Shown here piece by piece: positions 7,975 through 16,696 of a stretch of 64,000 nt of DNA. Numbering within the stretch: the first letter of the stretch is position 1; every line of letters starts with the position of its first letter. The DNA is from an uncultured Collinsella sp. (GTDB taxonomy: Bacteria > Actinomycetota > Coriobacteriia > Coriobacteriales > Coriobacteriaceae). The notes under the pieces are model-generated. The model saw nothing but the letters and a program-made list of their open reading frames with translations, did not search any database and had not been told where the DNA came from. Both the position numbers and the translations under genes were made by a program. The DNA lies in assembly GCA_902494085.1 (NCBI GenBank), contig CABURU010000003.1, positions 62,001-126,000 on the forward strand, written 5' to 3'.

Positions 7975-9336
7975 TTGTCTCGACTGAACAAAGGGGCCGC
8001 GGGGCAGCGTTTTCCACTGCCCTCGATGCTCCAAAAGCTAGCCTGCGCTTTGGCTGTGGCGCTCGCCCTGGTGTGCGCGGGGGTTTGCGTGCCTTCGACC
8101 GCCCAGGCGCTTGAGACCGCAAAGATCACTGCCCGACCCAACACCGGTTCGGGCAGCGACGTGGTCGGTGGCACCGAGACCCGCATCACCTGGGAGGTCC
8201 AGGCCGATGCTGACGAGGAACTGAGCAGCCTTTCACTGACGTTTGCCGACGGCACGACCTTTGGCGCCGATGATACGCGCCTGACGATGCTCTCGGGCGA
8301 TGACCTTATGGACCGTACGCCCATGAAGCCCACGTGTAAGGTCGATGGTCAGACGCTCAAGATTGATTTTGGCGAGACGGCGCCTGCCGGCGGCTATTTC
8401 CGCGTCGAGGTCTACGGCGTGACCTTCCCCGTCGAGGGCGGCGATGAGGCCTTTAGCGGCACCTATACGCTCGCTGACGGGTCGACCAAGAAGATCTCCA
8501 AGATTCCGTCGGTGGAGATCAAGGGCGTGACGGCATTCGATAACTTCCTGGCCGACCTTAAGGAGCAGCCGTGGGTCGAGGCCTGGAACTCCAATATGTT
8601 TCTGCGCCTGTTCTTAAACCCGGTCATTTTGGTCCAAAGCCTGCCGATCGTCTTTAAGGGCTTCCTCATGTCGCTCTCGATCGTGCTCGTGGCGTTTCCG
8701 CTGGCAATCCCCTTTGGCTTTGCCTTGTCGCTCATGCGCATCTCCAAGTCGCGCATCCTGCGTTGCCTTGCCGGCATCTATGTGAATATCATTCGCGGTA
8801 CGCCGGCGTTCCTGCAGATCTATATCGCGTTCTTCGGTCTGCCGTTGGCCGGCGTCAAGGTGGACGACTATGTCTTGGGCGTCATCGTCATGGCCATGAA
8901 CTCGTCTGCGTACCTGTGCGAGATCTTCCGTGCCGGTATTCAATCGATCCCCAAGGGCCAAAACGAGGCTGCGCGCTCGCTGGGCATGAATGCCTTCCAG
9001 ACGCTGCTCTACGTTATGATTCCGCAGACGTTCCGCAATGTTTTGCCTACGCTGACCAGCGAGTTTATCTTGCTTTACAAGGATACGTCGCTGCTTGCCG
9101 CCGTGGGTGTGGTCGAGATCGTCATGAACGCCCGTACCATCGTGGCCACGACGGGCTCCATTACGCCGTACGTGGTTGCCGCCCTGTTCTATCTGGTCAT
9201 CACCCTGCCGCTCGCTCGCTTGGTGAGCGGTCTTGAGGCAAGGCTTTTGGGCACGACCGAGACCAAGAAGAAGCGTCCCGCTAAGAGCGCCGGACAGGTT
9301 GTCGCGACGCCTGCCGATCACATCGCCGGTCTGTAA
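7975..9336 (+). CDS. Amino-acid ABC transporter permease with N-terminal extracytoplasmic domain
   Basis: The C-terminal ~230 residues are a HisM/GlnP-type permease: several membrane segments, INIIRGTP-like VNIIRGTPAFLQI, and the EAARSLGMNAFQT coupling loop (EAA motif) that docks on the ATPase. Before it lie a signal-peptide-like helix (LACALAVALALVCAGVC, ending at AQA) and ~150 residues of beta-rich sequence (ITARPNTGSGSDVVGG, YFRVEVYGVTFPVEGG) that should sit outside the membrane. Such an N-terminal addition is not standard. I chose TTG 7975 because ATAGGAG precedes it; ATG 8026 is an alternative that would still keep the signal helix. Confidence 0.88.
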   Translation: MSRLNKGAAGQRFPLPSMLQKLACALAVALALVCAGVCVPSTAQALETAKITARPNTGSGSDVVGGTETRITWEVQADADEELSSLSLTFADGTTFGADDTRLTMLSGDDLMDRTPMKPTCKVDGQTLKIDFGETAPAGGYFRVEVYGVTFPVEGGDEAFSGTYTLADGSTKKISKIPSVEIKGVTAFDNFLADLKEQPWVEAWNSNMFLRLFLNPVILVQSLPIVFKGFLMSLSIVLVAFPLAIPFGFALSLMRISKSRILRCLAGIYVNIIRGTPAFLQIYIAFFGLPLAGVKVDDYVLGVIVMAMNSSAYLCEIFRAGIQSIPKGQNEAARSLGMNAFQTLLYVMIPQTFRNVLPTLTSEFILLYKDTSLLAAVGVVEIVMNARTIVATTGSITPYVVAALFYLVITLPLARLVSGLEARLLGTTETKKKRPAKSAGQVVATPADHIAGL

Positions 9337-9348
9337 GGAGGTCCTATC

Positions 9349-10101
<753 letters not shown>

Positions 10102-10128
10102 CCGGTTGATGTAACTGCCGTTACTAAA

Positions 10129-10166
10129 GAGCGGGGGCTGGACTTGAATCCAGCCCCCGCTCTTTT
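10129..10166 (+). terminator. Terminator of the amino-acid ABC operon
   Basis: A perfect 14-bp stem (GAGCGGGGGCTGGA with TCCAGCCCCCGCTC) is followed by TTTT. Confidence 0.9.
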
Positions 10167-10218
10167 GTAGGGATGAGGATGCGCTTTGATGCAGGCTCTT
10201 TTGGAGGCCCTGGGTTCG

Positions 10219-10638
10219 TTACGCGAGCTCGGCTCCGAGGGCCTTGCAAGCGGTCTCGCCCTCATCATCGGGCGCATCGTAGCAGATGACGGAATCGACG
10301 ACGTTGACGCCGGCCTCGTCGGCGTCGGCCTTCCAGTTGTCCATCCACTCGCCCTCGGCCCACGAATAGGAGCCAAAGAGGACGACCTTCTTGTCTCCGA
10401 GAGTCTCCTTGACCTCGTCCCACATCGGCTGGAACTCATCGTACTCGAGTTCCTCGGAGCCCATGGCGGGGCAGCCGAAGGCGAAGGCATCATATTCGGC
10501 GACCTTGTCGGCAGAGAAGTCGGCGCAGGAGATGACCTCTGCCTCGGCGCCGGCACCGGTTGCGCCCTCGGCAACGAAGTTTGCCATGGCCTCGGTGTTG
10601 CCTGTACCGCTCCAGTAGACGACGGCGATCTTGCTCAT
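10219..10638 (-). CDS. Flavodoxin
   Basis: A 139-aa short-chain flavodoxin, a soluble FMN electron carrier replacing ferredoxin. The FMN phosphate loop WSGTGNTEAMA is at residues ~9-19. The 57-60 region (FGCPAMGSEELEY) and the FGSYSWAEGEWMDNW loop give the expected isoalloxazine contacts. The start at 10638 follows GAAAGGA. It lies downstream of a DUF3793 gene on the same strand with a 46-base gap, a pairing seen in other anaerobes and often linked with iron limitation (background knowledge, not shown here). Confidence 0.93.
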   Translation of the reverse strand: MSKIAVVYWSGTGNTEAMANFVAEGATGAGAEAEVISCADFSADKVAEYDAFAFGCPAMGSEELEYDEFQPMWDEVKETLGDKKVVLFGSYSWAEGEWMDNWKADADEAGVNVVDSVICYDAPDDEGETACKALGAELA

Positions 10639-10684
10639 GTTGAGTCCTTTCAGTTGTGCGGCAGGTTGCCGCGGCTTCTATTTT

Positions 10685-11389
10685 CTATCGGGTTGCCTGG
10701 GCAAGTTGCGCCAGGCTGCAGCCCTGCTGATAGACAAAGGTGAAGTATTGGGTGCAGGCACGGTAGGTATCAAACATCGCAAGCGCTTGCTCGACATTCG
10801 TGTAGACCTTCCAAGCTCCAAAGACCTTGTAGTTCTCGCCGCGCTGGACGATAAACTCGTGAACGTCGTCGTAGGGATATCCAAGGAAGTAGCCTATTTC
10901 GTGCGGAAACTCGCAGGTGCAGTCGTTGCTGCAGCTAGCTTGCTGGGGTAGTGCGCATCGAGTCTGGCTACAGGCGCATTCCGCGACGTTATTGCTCGCG
11001 AGCGTGATGCGTGATGCCAAATGCACAAGGCATGTCGAAAGGTCTCTCGTGTCGTAGCCTTCCGAGGCGAGCGCCGTTTGGGCGCGAGGGTCTGCGAAAT
11101 AGGTGGTGAGGCTTTTGGCTCGGTACACGTACACGAGCGCTCCGCAGGGCCGCCAGACCAAAACACTCAGGTGGATGCCGAGCGGGTCAAGCTCACGATT
11201 GCACTGGGCGATAACGTTGAGCAGGCGTGCCCGGCGTTCTGCGATGGTTTCGGTTGCGGTCGAGCCGTCCCCGTGGGCGTAGGCGCCTGGATAGGTAAAG
11301 AGCGATGCCGGCTTGATGCCCGCGAGCGTGGGAGAGCAGTTGCGCACGACTGCTGCCTGAAACGTTGGGATGTCTATGGTTCGAGTCAC
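10685..11389 (-). CDS. DUF3793 family protein
   Basis: A 234-aa soluble protein that I assign to DUF3793 from the C-terminal segment FPHEIGYFLGYPYDDVHEF, followed by GENYKVFGAWKVY. The middle contains a Cys cluster (CACSQTRCALP, CSNDCTC) that may bind metal; that part seems less conserved. No activity is established for the family as far as I know. The GTG start at 11389 has AAGGAG upstream. It heads a two-gene unit with flavodoxin. A redox or metal-starvation role is inferred from context only. Confidence 0.75.
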   Translation of the reverse strand: MTRTIDIPTFQAAVVRNCSPTLAGIKPASLFTYPGAYAHGDGSTATETIAERRARLLNVIAQCNRELDPLGIHLSVLVWRPCGALVYVYRAKSLTTYFADPRAQTALASEGYDTRDLSTCLVHLASRITLASNNVAECACSQTRCALPQQASCSNDCTCEFPHEIGYFLGYPYDDVHEFIVQRGENYKVFGAWKVYTNVEQALAMFDTYRACTQYFTFVYQQGCSLAQLAQATR

Positions 11390-11481
11390 GGCGCTCCTTA
11401 CGAATCTAAACTGTTAGCCTAGGAAAACTTATACACGAAAGTAAGCCATGGTCAACAAAAAAGTTTGAAGTGGGAAACTAA

Positions 11482-11534
11482 TTGACCGAACGGACATGAA
11501 TTTTGGTTAAGATGGGGACACCCCATGGGGGTAT
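11482..11534 (+). promoter_or_regulatory. Promoter with CsoR-like operator before the HMA gene
   Basis: TTGACC (11482-11487) and TAAGAT (11508-11513) form a candidate promoter with an unusually long 20-base spacer. Directly after it sits ACACCCCATGGGGGTAT (11518-11534), an inverted repeat resembling the C-tract/G-tract operators of CsoR copper sensors. Its place before a gene for a GMSCDGC metal-binding protein supports copper control. No csoR gene is in the window. Confidence 0.5.
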
Positions 11535-11563
11535 CTAGATAGTGCTACTTGAAAGGGGAACGC

Positions 11564-11947
11564 ATGAGCGACTTGCTCAACCCTGCGAATCTCATCGTGT
11601 TGGCCGTCATTGCCGTCGGCATGTTTTTTGGACTGCGTCGTATTGCCGCTTCGACACACGGGAAAAGTTGCTGCAGCGATGGCGCGAGCGGCAAGAAGGC
11701 CAAAAAGGTTGTTGTGGTGGATACCGATGCGTCACACTATCCCTATAGCGATGAGCTGCTCATCGGCGGCATGAGTTGTGACGGCTGCGCTCAGAACGTA
11801 GCCAATGCCCTCAATGCGCTGGATGGCGTGTGGGCAACGGTGACGTATGCGGACCACACGGCACGCGTGCGCTCGAAGCACCCGGTTGATCGTGGTGTCC
11901 TCGAGACGGCCGTGAAAGACGCGGGCTACTACGTCATGACGCTGTAA
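11564..11947 (+). CDS. Membrane-anchored heavy-metal-associated (HMA) domain protein
   Basis: The 127-aa product starts at ATG 11564 after AAAGGGG. An N-terminal hydrophobic helix (~residues 7-25) is followed by a Cys-rich linker (KSCCSDGASGKK). The C-terminal 60 residues form an HMA fold with the metal site GMSCDGC, a variant of GMTCxxC that binds Cu(I) or related soft metals. It resembles CopZ-type chaperones but is tethered to the membrane. No P-type ATPase follows it here, so the partner must be encoded elsewhere. The CsoR-like site upstream suggests metal-induced expression. Confidence 0.8.
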   Translation: MSDLLNPANLIVLAVIAVGMFFGLRRIAASTHGKSCCSDGASGKKAKKVVVVDTDASHYPYSDELLIGGMSCDGCAQNVANALNALDGVWATVTYADHTARVRSKHPVDRGVLETAVKDAGYYVMTL

Positions 11948-11973
11948 GCGCCGCCCTGGATGCGCTCCCTTGG

Positions 11974-12399
11974 CTAGGCTCGTCCGCGCAGTTCGATGTC
12001 TTGGATGTCGTCGAAGTCGATGGCGATGTCTCGGAGCTTGAGGAGCTTGAAGGCGGGGAGCGCCTCGTCGAGGATACCGGTGCGGCTGCGATAGCCGTAT
12101 GTATCGTAATAAGTGATACGAACCAAGTCGCCACGTTTGAGACCCTCGAGCTTTTTAGAAAGCTCGAGGGCTTTTTCTTCCGTGAGCTCACGTTTTGGCT
12201 CGACGGTGATTTCCTGCTTGCGCACGAGTTCGTAGTATCCCGTGAGGGCGGCAAAGGGCATAAACTGTGCGGCGCGGTTGGCGCGCACGGCACCGTTGGC
12301 AGTGAGGTTGGGGTCGGCGGCGCGGCGTCTGCCCTCGGGGTCCGCCAAGCGCTCGAAGGCGGTCGGCGGGCGCACGGGCTGTTGTTTGGGTTTAGGCAC
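11974..12399 (-). CDS. YolD-like protein
   Basis: A 141-aa protein translated from GTG 12399, with GGAGG five bases upstream. The segment RANRAAQFMPFAALTGYYE and the following KRGDLVRITYYD beta region match the YolD-like family. That family is encoded next to Y-family polymerases in Gram-positive bacteria and is proposed as a UmuD-like partner. Its start overlaps the polymerase stop as GTGCCTAA, so translation is probably coupled. A role in damage-induced translesion synthesis is inferred from this pairing. Confidence 0.75.
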   Translation of the reverse strand: MPKPKQQPVRPPTAFERLADPEGRRRAADPNLTANGAVRANRAAQFMPFAALTGYYELVRKQEITVEPKRELTEEKALELSKKLEGLKRGDLVRITYYDTYGYRSRTGILDEALPAFKLLKLRDIAIDFDDIQDIELRGRA

Positions 12400-13897
12400 G
12401 GTGTCCTCCAACTTGTTCGTTGCGTTCGCGCGCGGTGGCGCCGGCGGTAAAGCTTAATCCCTTGACGAGCGCGTTCTTGCCGTACTTGCCTTTCACGGCC
12501 AGGACGGTGCGCGCCAGGTCGCGCTCGCGCTCATCGGCCTCGATATCGCTGAACAGATCGATGGTGGCAAATTCCTCGGGCATGAGGTTGCCAAATCCCA
12601 GGTTGATGCGCTTGACCGGTCGTTTGGGATCGACAGTCTGCGCCCAGAGCTCATCGAAATAGCCCATGATCTTCTTAAACGAATTGGTACGCTCGGGCAG
12701 CTTTCGCGAGGCGTTAGAGTGCGCAAAGAGTGCGGCATAGCCGCCGCGCGGTTTGCCGCCATGCTCTCCCACAAAGATGCCATCGATTGCCTGCGCTTCG
12801 CGCACCAGGCGACGCCGTTCGTCATCGCGCTGGACGGGCTTGGGCGCACGGGGCGCGAGCTCGGGGCCGGCGGTTGCGGTGGGTTCGATACTCGATGTGC
12901 TCGAGCGCAGATGCCCGCATCCGTCCACATACTGCGCTGTACCGCTGGCGTCGAGGCGGCGTATGTCGGCGCGTTCGCTCGCGTAGCCCACAAAGAGCGA
13001 GATACTGTCGCAGACCACGTGCTTATCGACCAAGTCTAAAACGGCGTTGTCGACCATCTCGCGCAAGACGGTGTAGGCCTGCTCGTAGGCATAACCCTTC
13101 GAGAGCACCTGTCCTGTGGTGGTCGAAGTTGCCTGCGGGCGATAGGCTTGGATATCGGCGATGGTTGTCGGCTCGCGCCCGAAGGCATGGTCGATGAGAT
13201 ATTCGGCATTGACGCCGAGCTCGTCGTAAAGCAGGTTTTCGTCGAGCGCCGCGACGCCCATCAGATCGTAGACGCCGTATTTCTCGAGGCGGGCTGCCAC
13301 GCCGGGACCGATGCCCCAGATATCGGTGATGGGACGATGGGGCCAGATCTCCTTGCGAAAGGTCGCGTCGTCGAGTATGCCGATGCGGCTGGGTGCGTGC
13401 TTGGCGGTAATGTCGAGCGCTACCTTGGCCTGGAATAGGTTGGGGCCGATGCCGACCGTCGCCGTGATGCCGGTGCGCGCGAGGACCTCGTCGCGCAGCG
13501 TGCAGGCGAACCCTTCCGCATCGGTGTGATAGAGGTCCAGATAGGGCGTCACGTCGATAAAGCACTCATCGATGGAGTAGACGTGCACGTCCTGGGGGCT
13601 GACGTATTCCAGATAGATACCGTAGATTTTCGCCGACACCTCCATGTAATGCTGCATGCGCGGTACGGCCGTGATGTAGTCGATGCCATCGGGAATCTCA
13701 AATAGGCGGCAGCGGTTGTGAATCCCTAAGTCCTTCATAGCCTGTGTGATGGCGAGGCAGATGGTCGTGCGCCCGCGCGATTCGTCGGCAACGACCAGGT
13801 TGGTGGTGAGCGGATCGAGCCCACGGTCGACGCACTCGACGCTGGCATAAAACGTCTTGAGGTCGATGCAGATATAGGTGTGCTGCTCGTGCGCCAT
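12392..13897 (-). CDS. Y-family DNA polymerase (UmuC/DinB-like)
   Basis: A 501-aa translesion polymerase. It opens with the catalytic palm motif YICIDLKTFYASVE (first metal-binding Asp), continues with VVADESRGRTTICLA and the second acidic motif VHVYSIDECFIDVT (Asp-Glu pair), and has a helix-hairpin-helix region WGIGPGVAARLEKYGV. The C-terminal little-finger region ends with a long charged tail. It resembles the UvrX/YqjW branch, which lies beside yolD genes. The ATG at 13897 follows GAAAGGA. LexA-type sites upstream indicate SOS control. It bypasses lesions at the cost of mutation. Confidence 0.9.
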   Translation of the reverse strand: MAHEQHTYICIDLKTFYASVECVDRGLDPLTTNLVVADESRGRTTICLAITQAMKDLGIHNRCRLFEIPDGIDYITAVPRMQHYMEVSAKIYGIYLEYVSPQDVHVYSIDECFIDVTPYLDLYHTDAEGFACTLRDEVLARTGITATVGIGPNLFQAKVALDITAKHAPSRIGILDDATFRKEIWPHRPITDIWGIGPGVAARLEKYGVYDLMGVAALDENLLYDELGVNAEYLIDHAFGREPTTIADIQAYRPQATSTTTGQVLSKGYAYEQAYTVLREMVDNAVLDLVDKHVVCDSISLFVGYASERADIRRLDASGTAQYVDGCGHLRSSTSSIEPTATAGPELAPRAPKPVQRDDERRRLVREAQAIDGIFVGEHGGKPRGGYAALFAHSNASRKLPERTNSFKKIMGYFDELWAQTVDPKRPVKRINLGFGNLMPEEFATIDLFSDIEADERERDLARTVLAVKGKYGKNALVKGLSFTAGATARERNEQVGGHRA

Positions 13898-13911
13898 CCG
13901 TGTCCTTTCAT

Positions 13912-13943
13912 CAAACACATGTTCTTATCGAATATCTGTTCGA
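13912..13943 (-). promoter_or_regulatory. SOS (LexA) box(es) upstream of the Y-family polymerase
   Basis: TCGAATATCTGTTCGA (13928-13943) is one base away from the Gram-positive/actinobacterial pattern CGAAC-N4-GTTCG. A weaker second site, AAACACATGTTC, overlaps 13913-13924. Both lie within 50 bases of the polymerase start. Confidence 0.65.
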
Positions 13944-13973
13944 TAATACCCGCTCATCTGGACATCGTCAAAA

Positions 13974-14007
13974 CCTGTCAAAAAGGGACTGGTTTGTTTT
14001 GGTAGGT
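13974..14007 (+). repeat. REP-like repeat, family GGGACAGGTT...TTTTGGTAGGT, copy 1
   Basis: CCTGTCAAAAAGGGACTGG followed by TTTTGGTAGGT matches the copies at 14668-14737 and 60274-60307. The first half can form a small hairpin (CCTGTC/GGAC-GG). Noncoding. Confidence 0.6.
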
Positions 14008-14135
14008 ATGGTCGTGCGGCTGCATCGGGTTTTTAACGCAGCCCTAAAGAGCGCGAAACAGCTCGGAAAAGCTCGCTTCGTAGCATGAGCCTAACGATCG
14101 ATACCGCCTATACGCACGGAAGGGTTGTGGGAAAG

Positions 14136-14661
14136 ATGGTCAATTATGGGTTTGGTATGCCGACGCGCTTGGTTGCGGATGGGGATGTGGCTCGCTGGTG
14201 CGGGCGATTGGTTGCCCACTATGGCGGCACCAAGGCACTGGTCGTGCTGGGAGGCGACAAGCATGCGCGCGACGAGCTTGTCTCGGCGGCGCTCGGCTCG
14301 CTTGATCGAGCTCTGCTCGAGCGCGTGCTTTTTCGCTGCGGCTCGGTTGGGGGCGACGGGGGAGACGAGCTGATCGACGAAGCCGTGGCCCTGGCGACCG
14401 ACGAGGGCGTGGACTTTGTCCTGGCGATTGGCGATGCCGATACTTGCAGGCTTTGCGCGCGAGCTCGCGCGTCGCATGGCGGCGCTCGATGCCGGCGAAG
14501 ACGGCTTTGTGCCTTATGGATGCATTGTCTCGGAGGGCAAGGTGCCTGCCGTCGTGGGAGCCGGCGAGGTTCCCGTTTTTGCCATTATCGCTCCCGAACT
14601 GCTTGAGGGCATTGGGTCCCCTCTGCGCGAGTTGCTCGGCAGCGTGTGCGCCGCGGCCTAA
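14136..14661 (+). pseudogene. Iron-containing alcohol dehydrogenase remnant (frameshifted and truncated)
   Basis: The first frame (from ATG 14136) reads MVNYGFGMPTRLV and KALVVLGGDKHARDE, like the N-terminus of Fe-dependent alcohol/butanol dehydrogenases, up to VDFVLAIGDADT near 14440. Then the family resemblance shifts to another frame (AGFARELARRMAALDAG), which runs to the stop at 14661. The two frames together give only ~175 residues against ~390 for the family, and the iron-binding His motifs are absent. A frameshift plus loss of the C-terminal domain is the simplest reading. REP-like repeats lie on both sides. Confidence 0.6.
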
Positions 14662-14667
14662 TATCTG

Positions 14668-14737
14668 CCAGGAAGGGACAGGTTTATTTTGGTAGGTAAA
14701 GCGTTTGACCTGCCAAAATAAACCTGTCCCTTCCTGG
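14668..14737. repeat. Long palindromic REP-like element (copy 2)
   Basis: Two 30-base arms (14668-14697 and 14708-14737) are complementary at 29 of 30 positions around a 10-base loop. The arms contain GGGACAGGTTTATTTTGG and its reverse complement. The element shares its core with 13974-14007 and 60274-60307. It may also stop transcription, but it carries no U-run at its end. Confidence 0.75.
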
Positions 14738-14860
14738 TCGGTCGCCGTTTAGGGGCGGATTGGCAACGCTCGCTGATTACGGTCTTGACCTGCGCTAGAA
14801 TAGTGGCATCTGAATGTCCGGGTGCATGGAGGCGTGCGCCCGTATGCTGAGGAGGACTCT

Positions 14861-16555
14861 ATGGCAACTGTTGCCGCACCTATCGATGCTACGTCGACTG
14901 CCGCTTGGAAGGCACTCGAGGCTCATCAGGAGAAGCTTGAGGCCGATGGTATCGACCTCAAGGCCTGGTTCGCCGCCGATGCCGAGCGCGTGAACAAGCT
15001 GAGCTTTGATGCCGGTGACCTGCACTTCGATCTGTCGAAGAACCTGGTGACCGATGAGACCGTCAAGCTGCTGTGCGATCTTGCCCGCGAGGTGAAGCTC
15101 GAGGAGCGCCGTGACGCCATGTTCTCCGGCGAGCACATCAACACCACCGAGGACCGCGCCGTCCTGCACACCGCACTGCGCCGCCCGGCAACCGAGAAGG
15201 GCCAGCTCATCGTCGACGGCCAGGACGTCGTCGCTGACGTGCACGAGGTCCTCGATCGCATGTATGCCTTTGCCGAGCGCGTGCGCTCCGGTGAGTGGAA
15301 GGGCGTTACCGGCAAGAAGATCGAGCACCTGGTGTCCATCGGCATCGGCGGCTCCGATCTGGGCCCGGTCATGGCTTACGAGGCCCTGCGTCCCTATGCC
15401 GACGCCGGTATCGACTGCCGCTATATCTCCAACATCGACCCCAACGACCAGGCCGAGAAGCTCAAGGGCCTGGACCCCGAGACCACGCTCGTGATCATCG
15501 TCTCCAAGACCTTCACCACGCTCGAGACCCTCACCAACGCCCGCGAGGTCAAGACCTGGATGCTCGAACAGCTCAAGGCTCAGGGCGCCATCGACGGCTC
15601 CGATGAGCAGAACGCCGAGGCCGTGGCAAAGCACTTCGTCGCCGTTTCCACCGCACTCGAGAAGGTCGAGGCCTTCGGCATCGACCCTGCCAACGCCTTC
15701 GGTTTCTGGAACTGGGTTGGCGGCCGCTATTCTGTTGACTCCGCCGTGGGCCTGTCGCTGATCGTCGTGCTCGGCCCCGAGCGCTTCCAGCAGTTCCTCG
15801 AGGGCTTCCACGCCATCGACGAGTACTTCTGCAATACCCCGCTCGAGAACAACGCCGTCGCGCTGATGGGCCTGCTCAACGTCTGGTACGTCAACTTCTT
15901 CGGTTCCAAGAGCCACGCCGTGCTGCCGTACTGCCAGTACCTGCATCGTTTCCCGGCCTACCTGCAGCAGCTCACCATGGAGTCCAACGGCAAGCGCGTC
16001 CGCTGGGACGGCAGCGCCGTGACCTCCGACACCGGTGAGATCTTCTGGGGCGAGCCCGGCACCAACGGCCAGCATGCCTTCTACCAGTTGCTGCACCAGG
16101 GCACCGTGGTGGTCCCGGCCGACTTTATCGCTTTCGCCAACACTGCCAATCCCGCAACCGACAGCGGCCAGGATGTCCACGAGCTGTTCCTGGGCAACTT
16201 CCTGGCCCAGACCAAGGCGCTCGCCTTTGGTAAGACGGCCGATGAGGTGCGCGCCGAGGGCACGCCCGAGCAGATCGTCCCGGCCCGCTGCTTTGAGGGC
16301 AACCGTCCGACGACCTCGATCTTCGGCGACACGTTGACCCCGTTCGCGCTCGGCGAGCTCATCGCCCTGTACGAGCACATCACGTTTGTCGAGGGCACGG
16401 TCTGGGGCATCGACTCCTACGACCAGTGGGGCGTCGAGCTGGGCAAGCAGCTTGCCAAGCAGATCACCCCGGCCTTCCACGACGATGCCGCCAAGGCCGA
16501 GCAGGACGCTTCGACTCAGGCGCTTATCGAGTTCTATCGCGCGCATCGCAAGTAG
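14861..16555 (+). CDS. pgi: Glucose-6-phosphate isomerase
   Basis: A 564-aa enzyme interconverting glucose-6-phosphate and fructose-6-phosphate in glycolysis. Phosphate-binding and signature motifs are present: IGIGGSDLGPVM, VSKTFTTLET, the FWNWVGGRYSVDSAVGLSL-type signature, and the catalytic His in FYQLLHQG with a C-terminal Lys region (GVELGKQLAKQ). The length matches the long eukaryote-like/E. coli type. ATG 14861 follows GAGGAGG; an upstream in-frame GTG at 14822 lacks a ribosome site. Codon use is that of a highly expressed gene. It is monocistronic with its own terminator. Confidence 0.97.
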   Translation: MATVAAPIDATSTAAWKALEAHQEKLEADGIDLKAWFAADAERVNKLSFDAGDLHFDLSKNLVTDETVKLLCDLAREVKLEERRDAMFSGEHINTTEDRAVLHTALRRPATEKGQLIVDGQDVVADVHEVLDRMYAFAERVRSGEWKGVTGKKIEHLVSIGIGGSDLGPVMAYEALRPYADAGIDCRYISNIDPNDQAEKLKGLDPETTLVIIVSKTFTTLETLTNAREVKTWMLEQLKAQGAIDGSDEQNAEAVAKHFVAVSTALEKVEAFGIDPANAFGFWNWVGGRYSVDSAVGLSLIVVLGPERFQQFLEGFHAIDEYFCNTPLENNAVALMGLLNVWYVNFFGSKSHAVLPYCQYLHRFPAYLQQLTMESNGKRVRWDGSAVTSDTGEIFWGEPGTNGQHAFYQLLHQGTVVVPADFIAFANTANPATDSGQDVHELFLGNFLAQTKALAFGKTADEVRAEGTPEQIVPARCFEGNRPTTSIFGDTLTPFALGELIALYEHITFVEGTVWGIDSYDQWGVELGKQLAKQITPAFHDDAAKAEQDASTQALIEFYRAHRK

Positions 16556-16586
16556 TCGCTGCTGTTAACGCATCGCGTCTTATAGT

Positions 16587-16622
16587 CAGGGGCCCGTATC
16601 CTATCGGATGCGGGCCCCTTTG
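16587..16622 (+). terminator. Terminator after pgi
   Basis: AGGGGCCCGTATCC pairs with GGATGCGGGCCCCT; a short T-run follows. It also separates pgi from the convergent minus-strand module. Confidence 0.85.
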
Positions 16623-16696
16623 CTTTGCCGTGGTCCCGGGGCGCACGGCCTTTGTGGAACATCGCCGGGGCGCCGCGCGCTGCGAGAACCCTGCGC

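Noticed and set aside
14795..16546. Long minus-strand open frame (583 codons) opposite pgi
   Set aside because: It is the antisense shadow of a highly biased GC-rich gene; its translation has no family motif and pgi is unmistakable.
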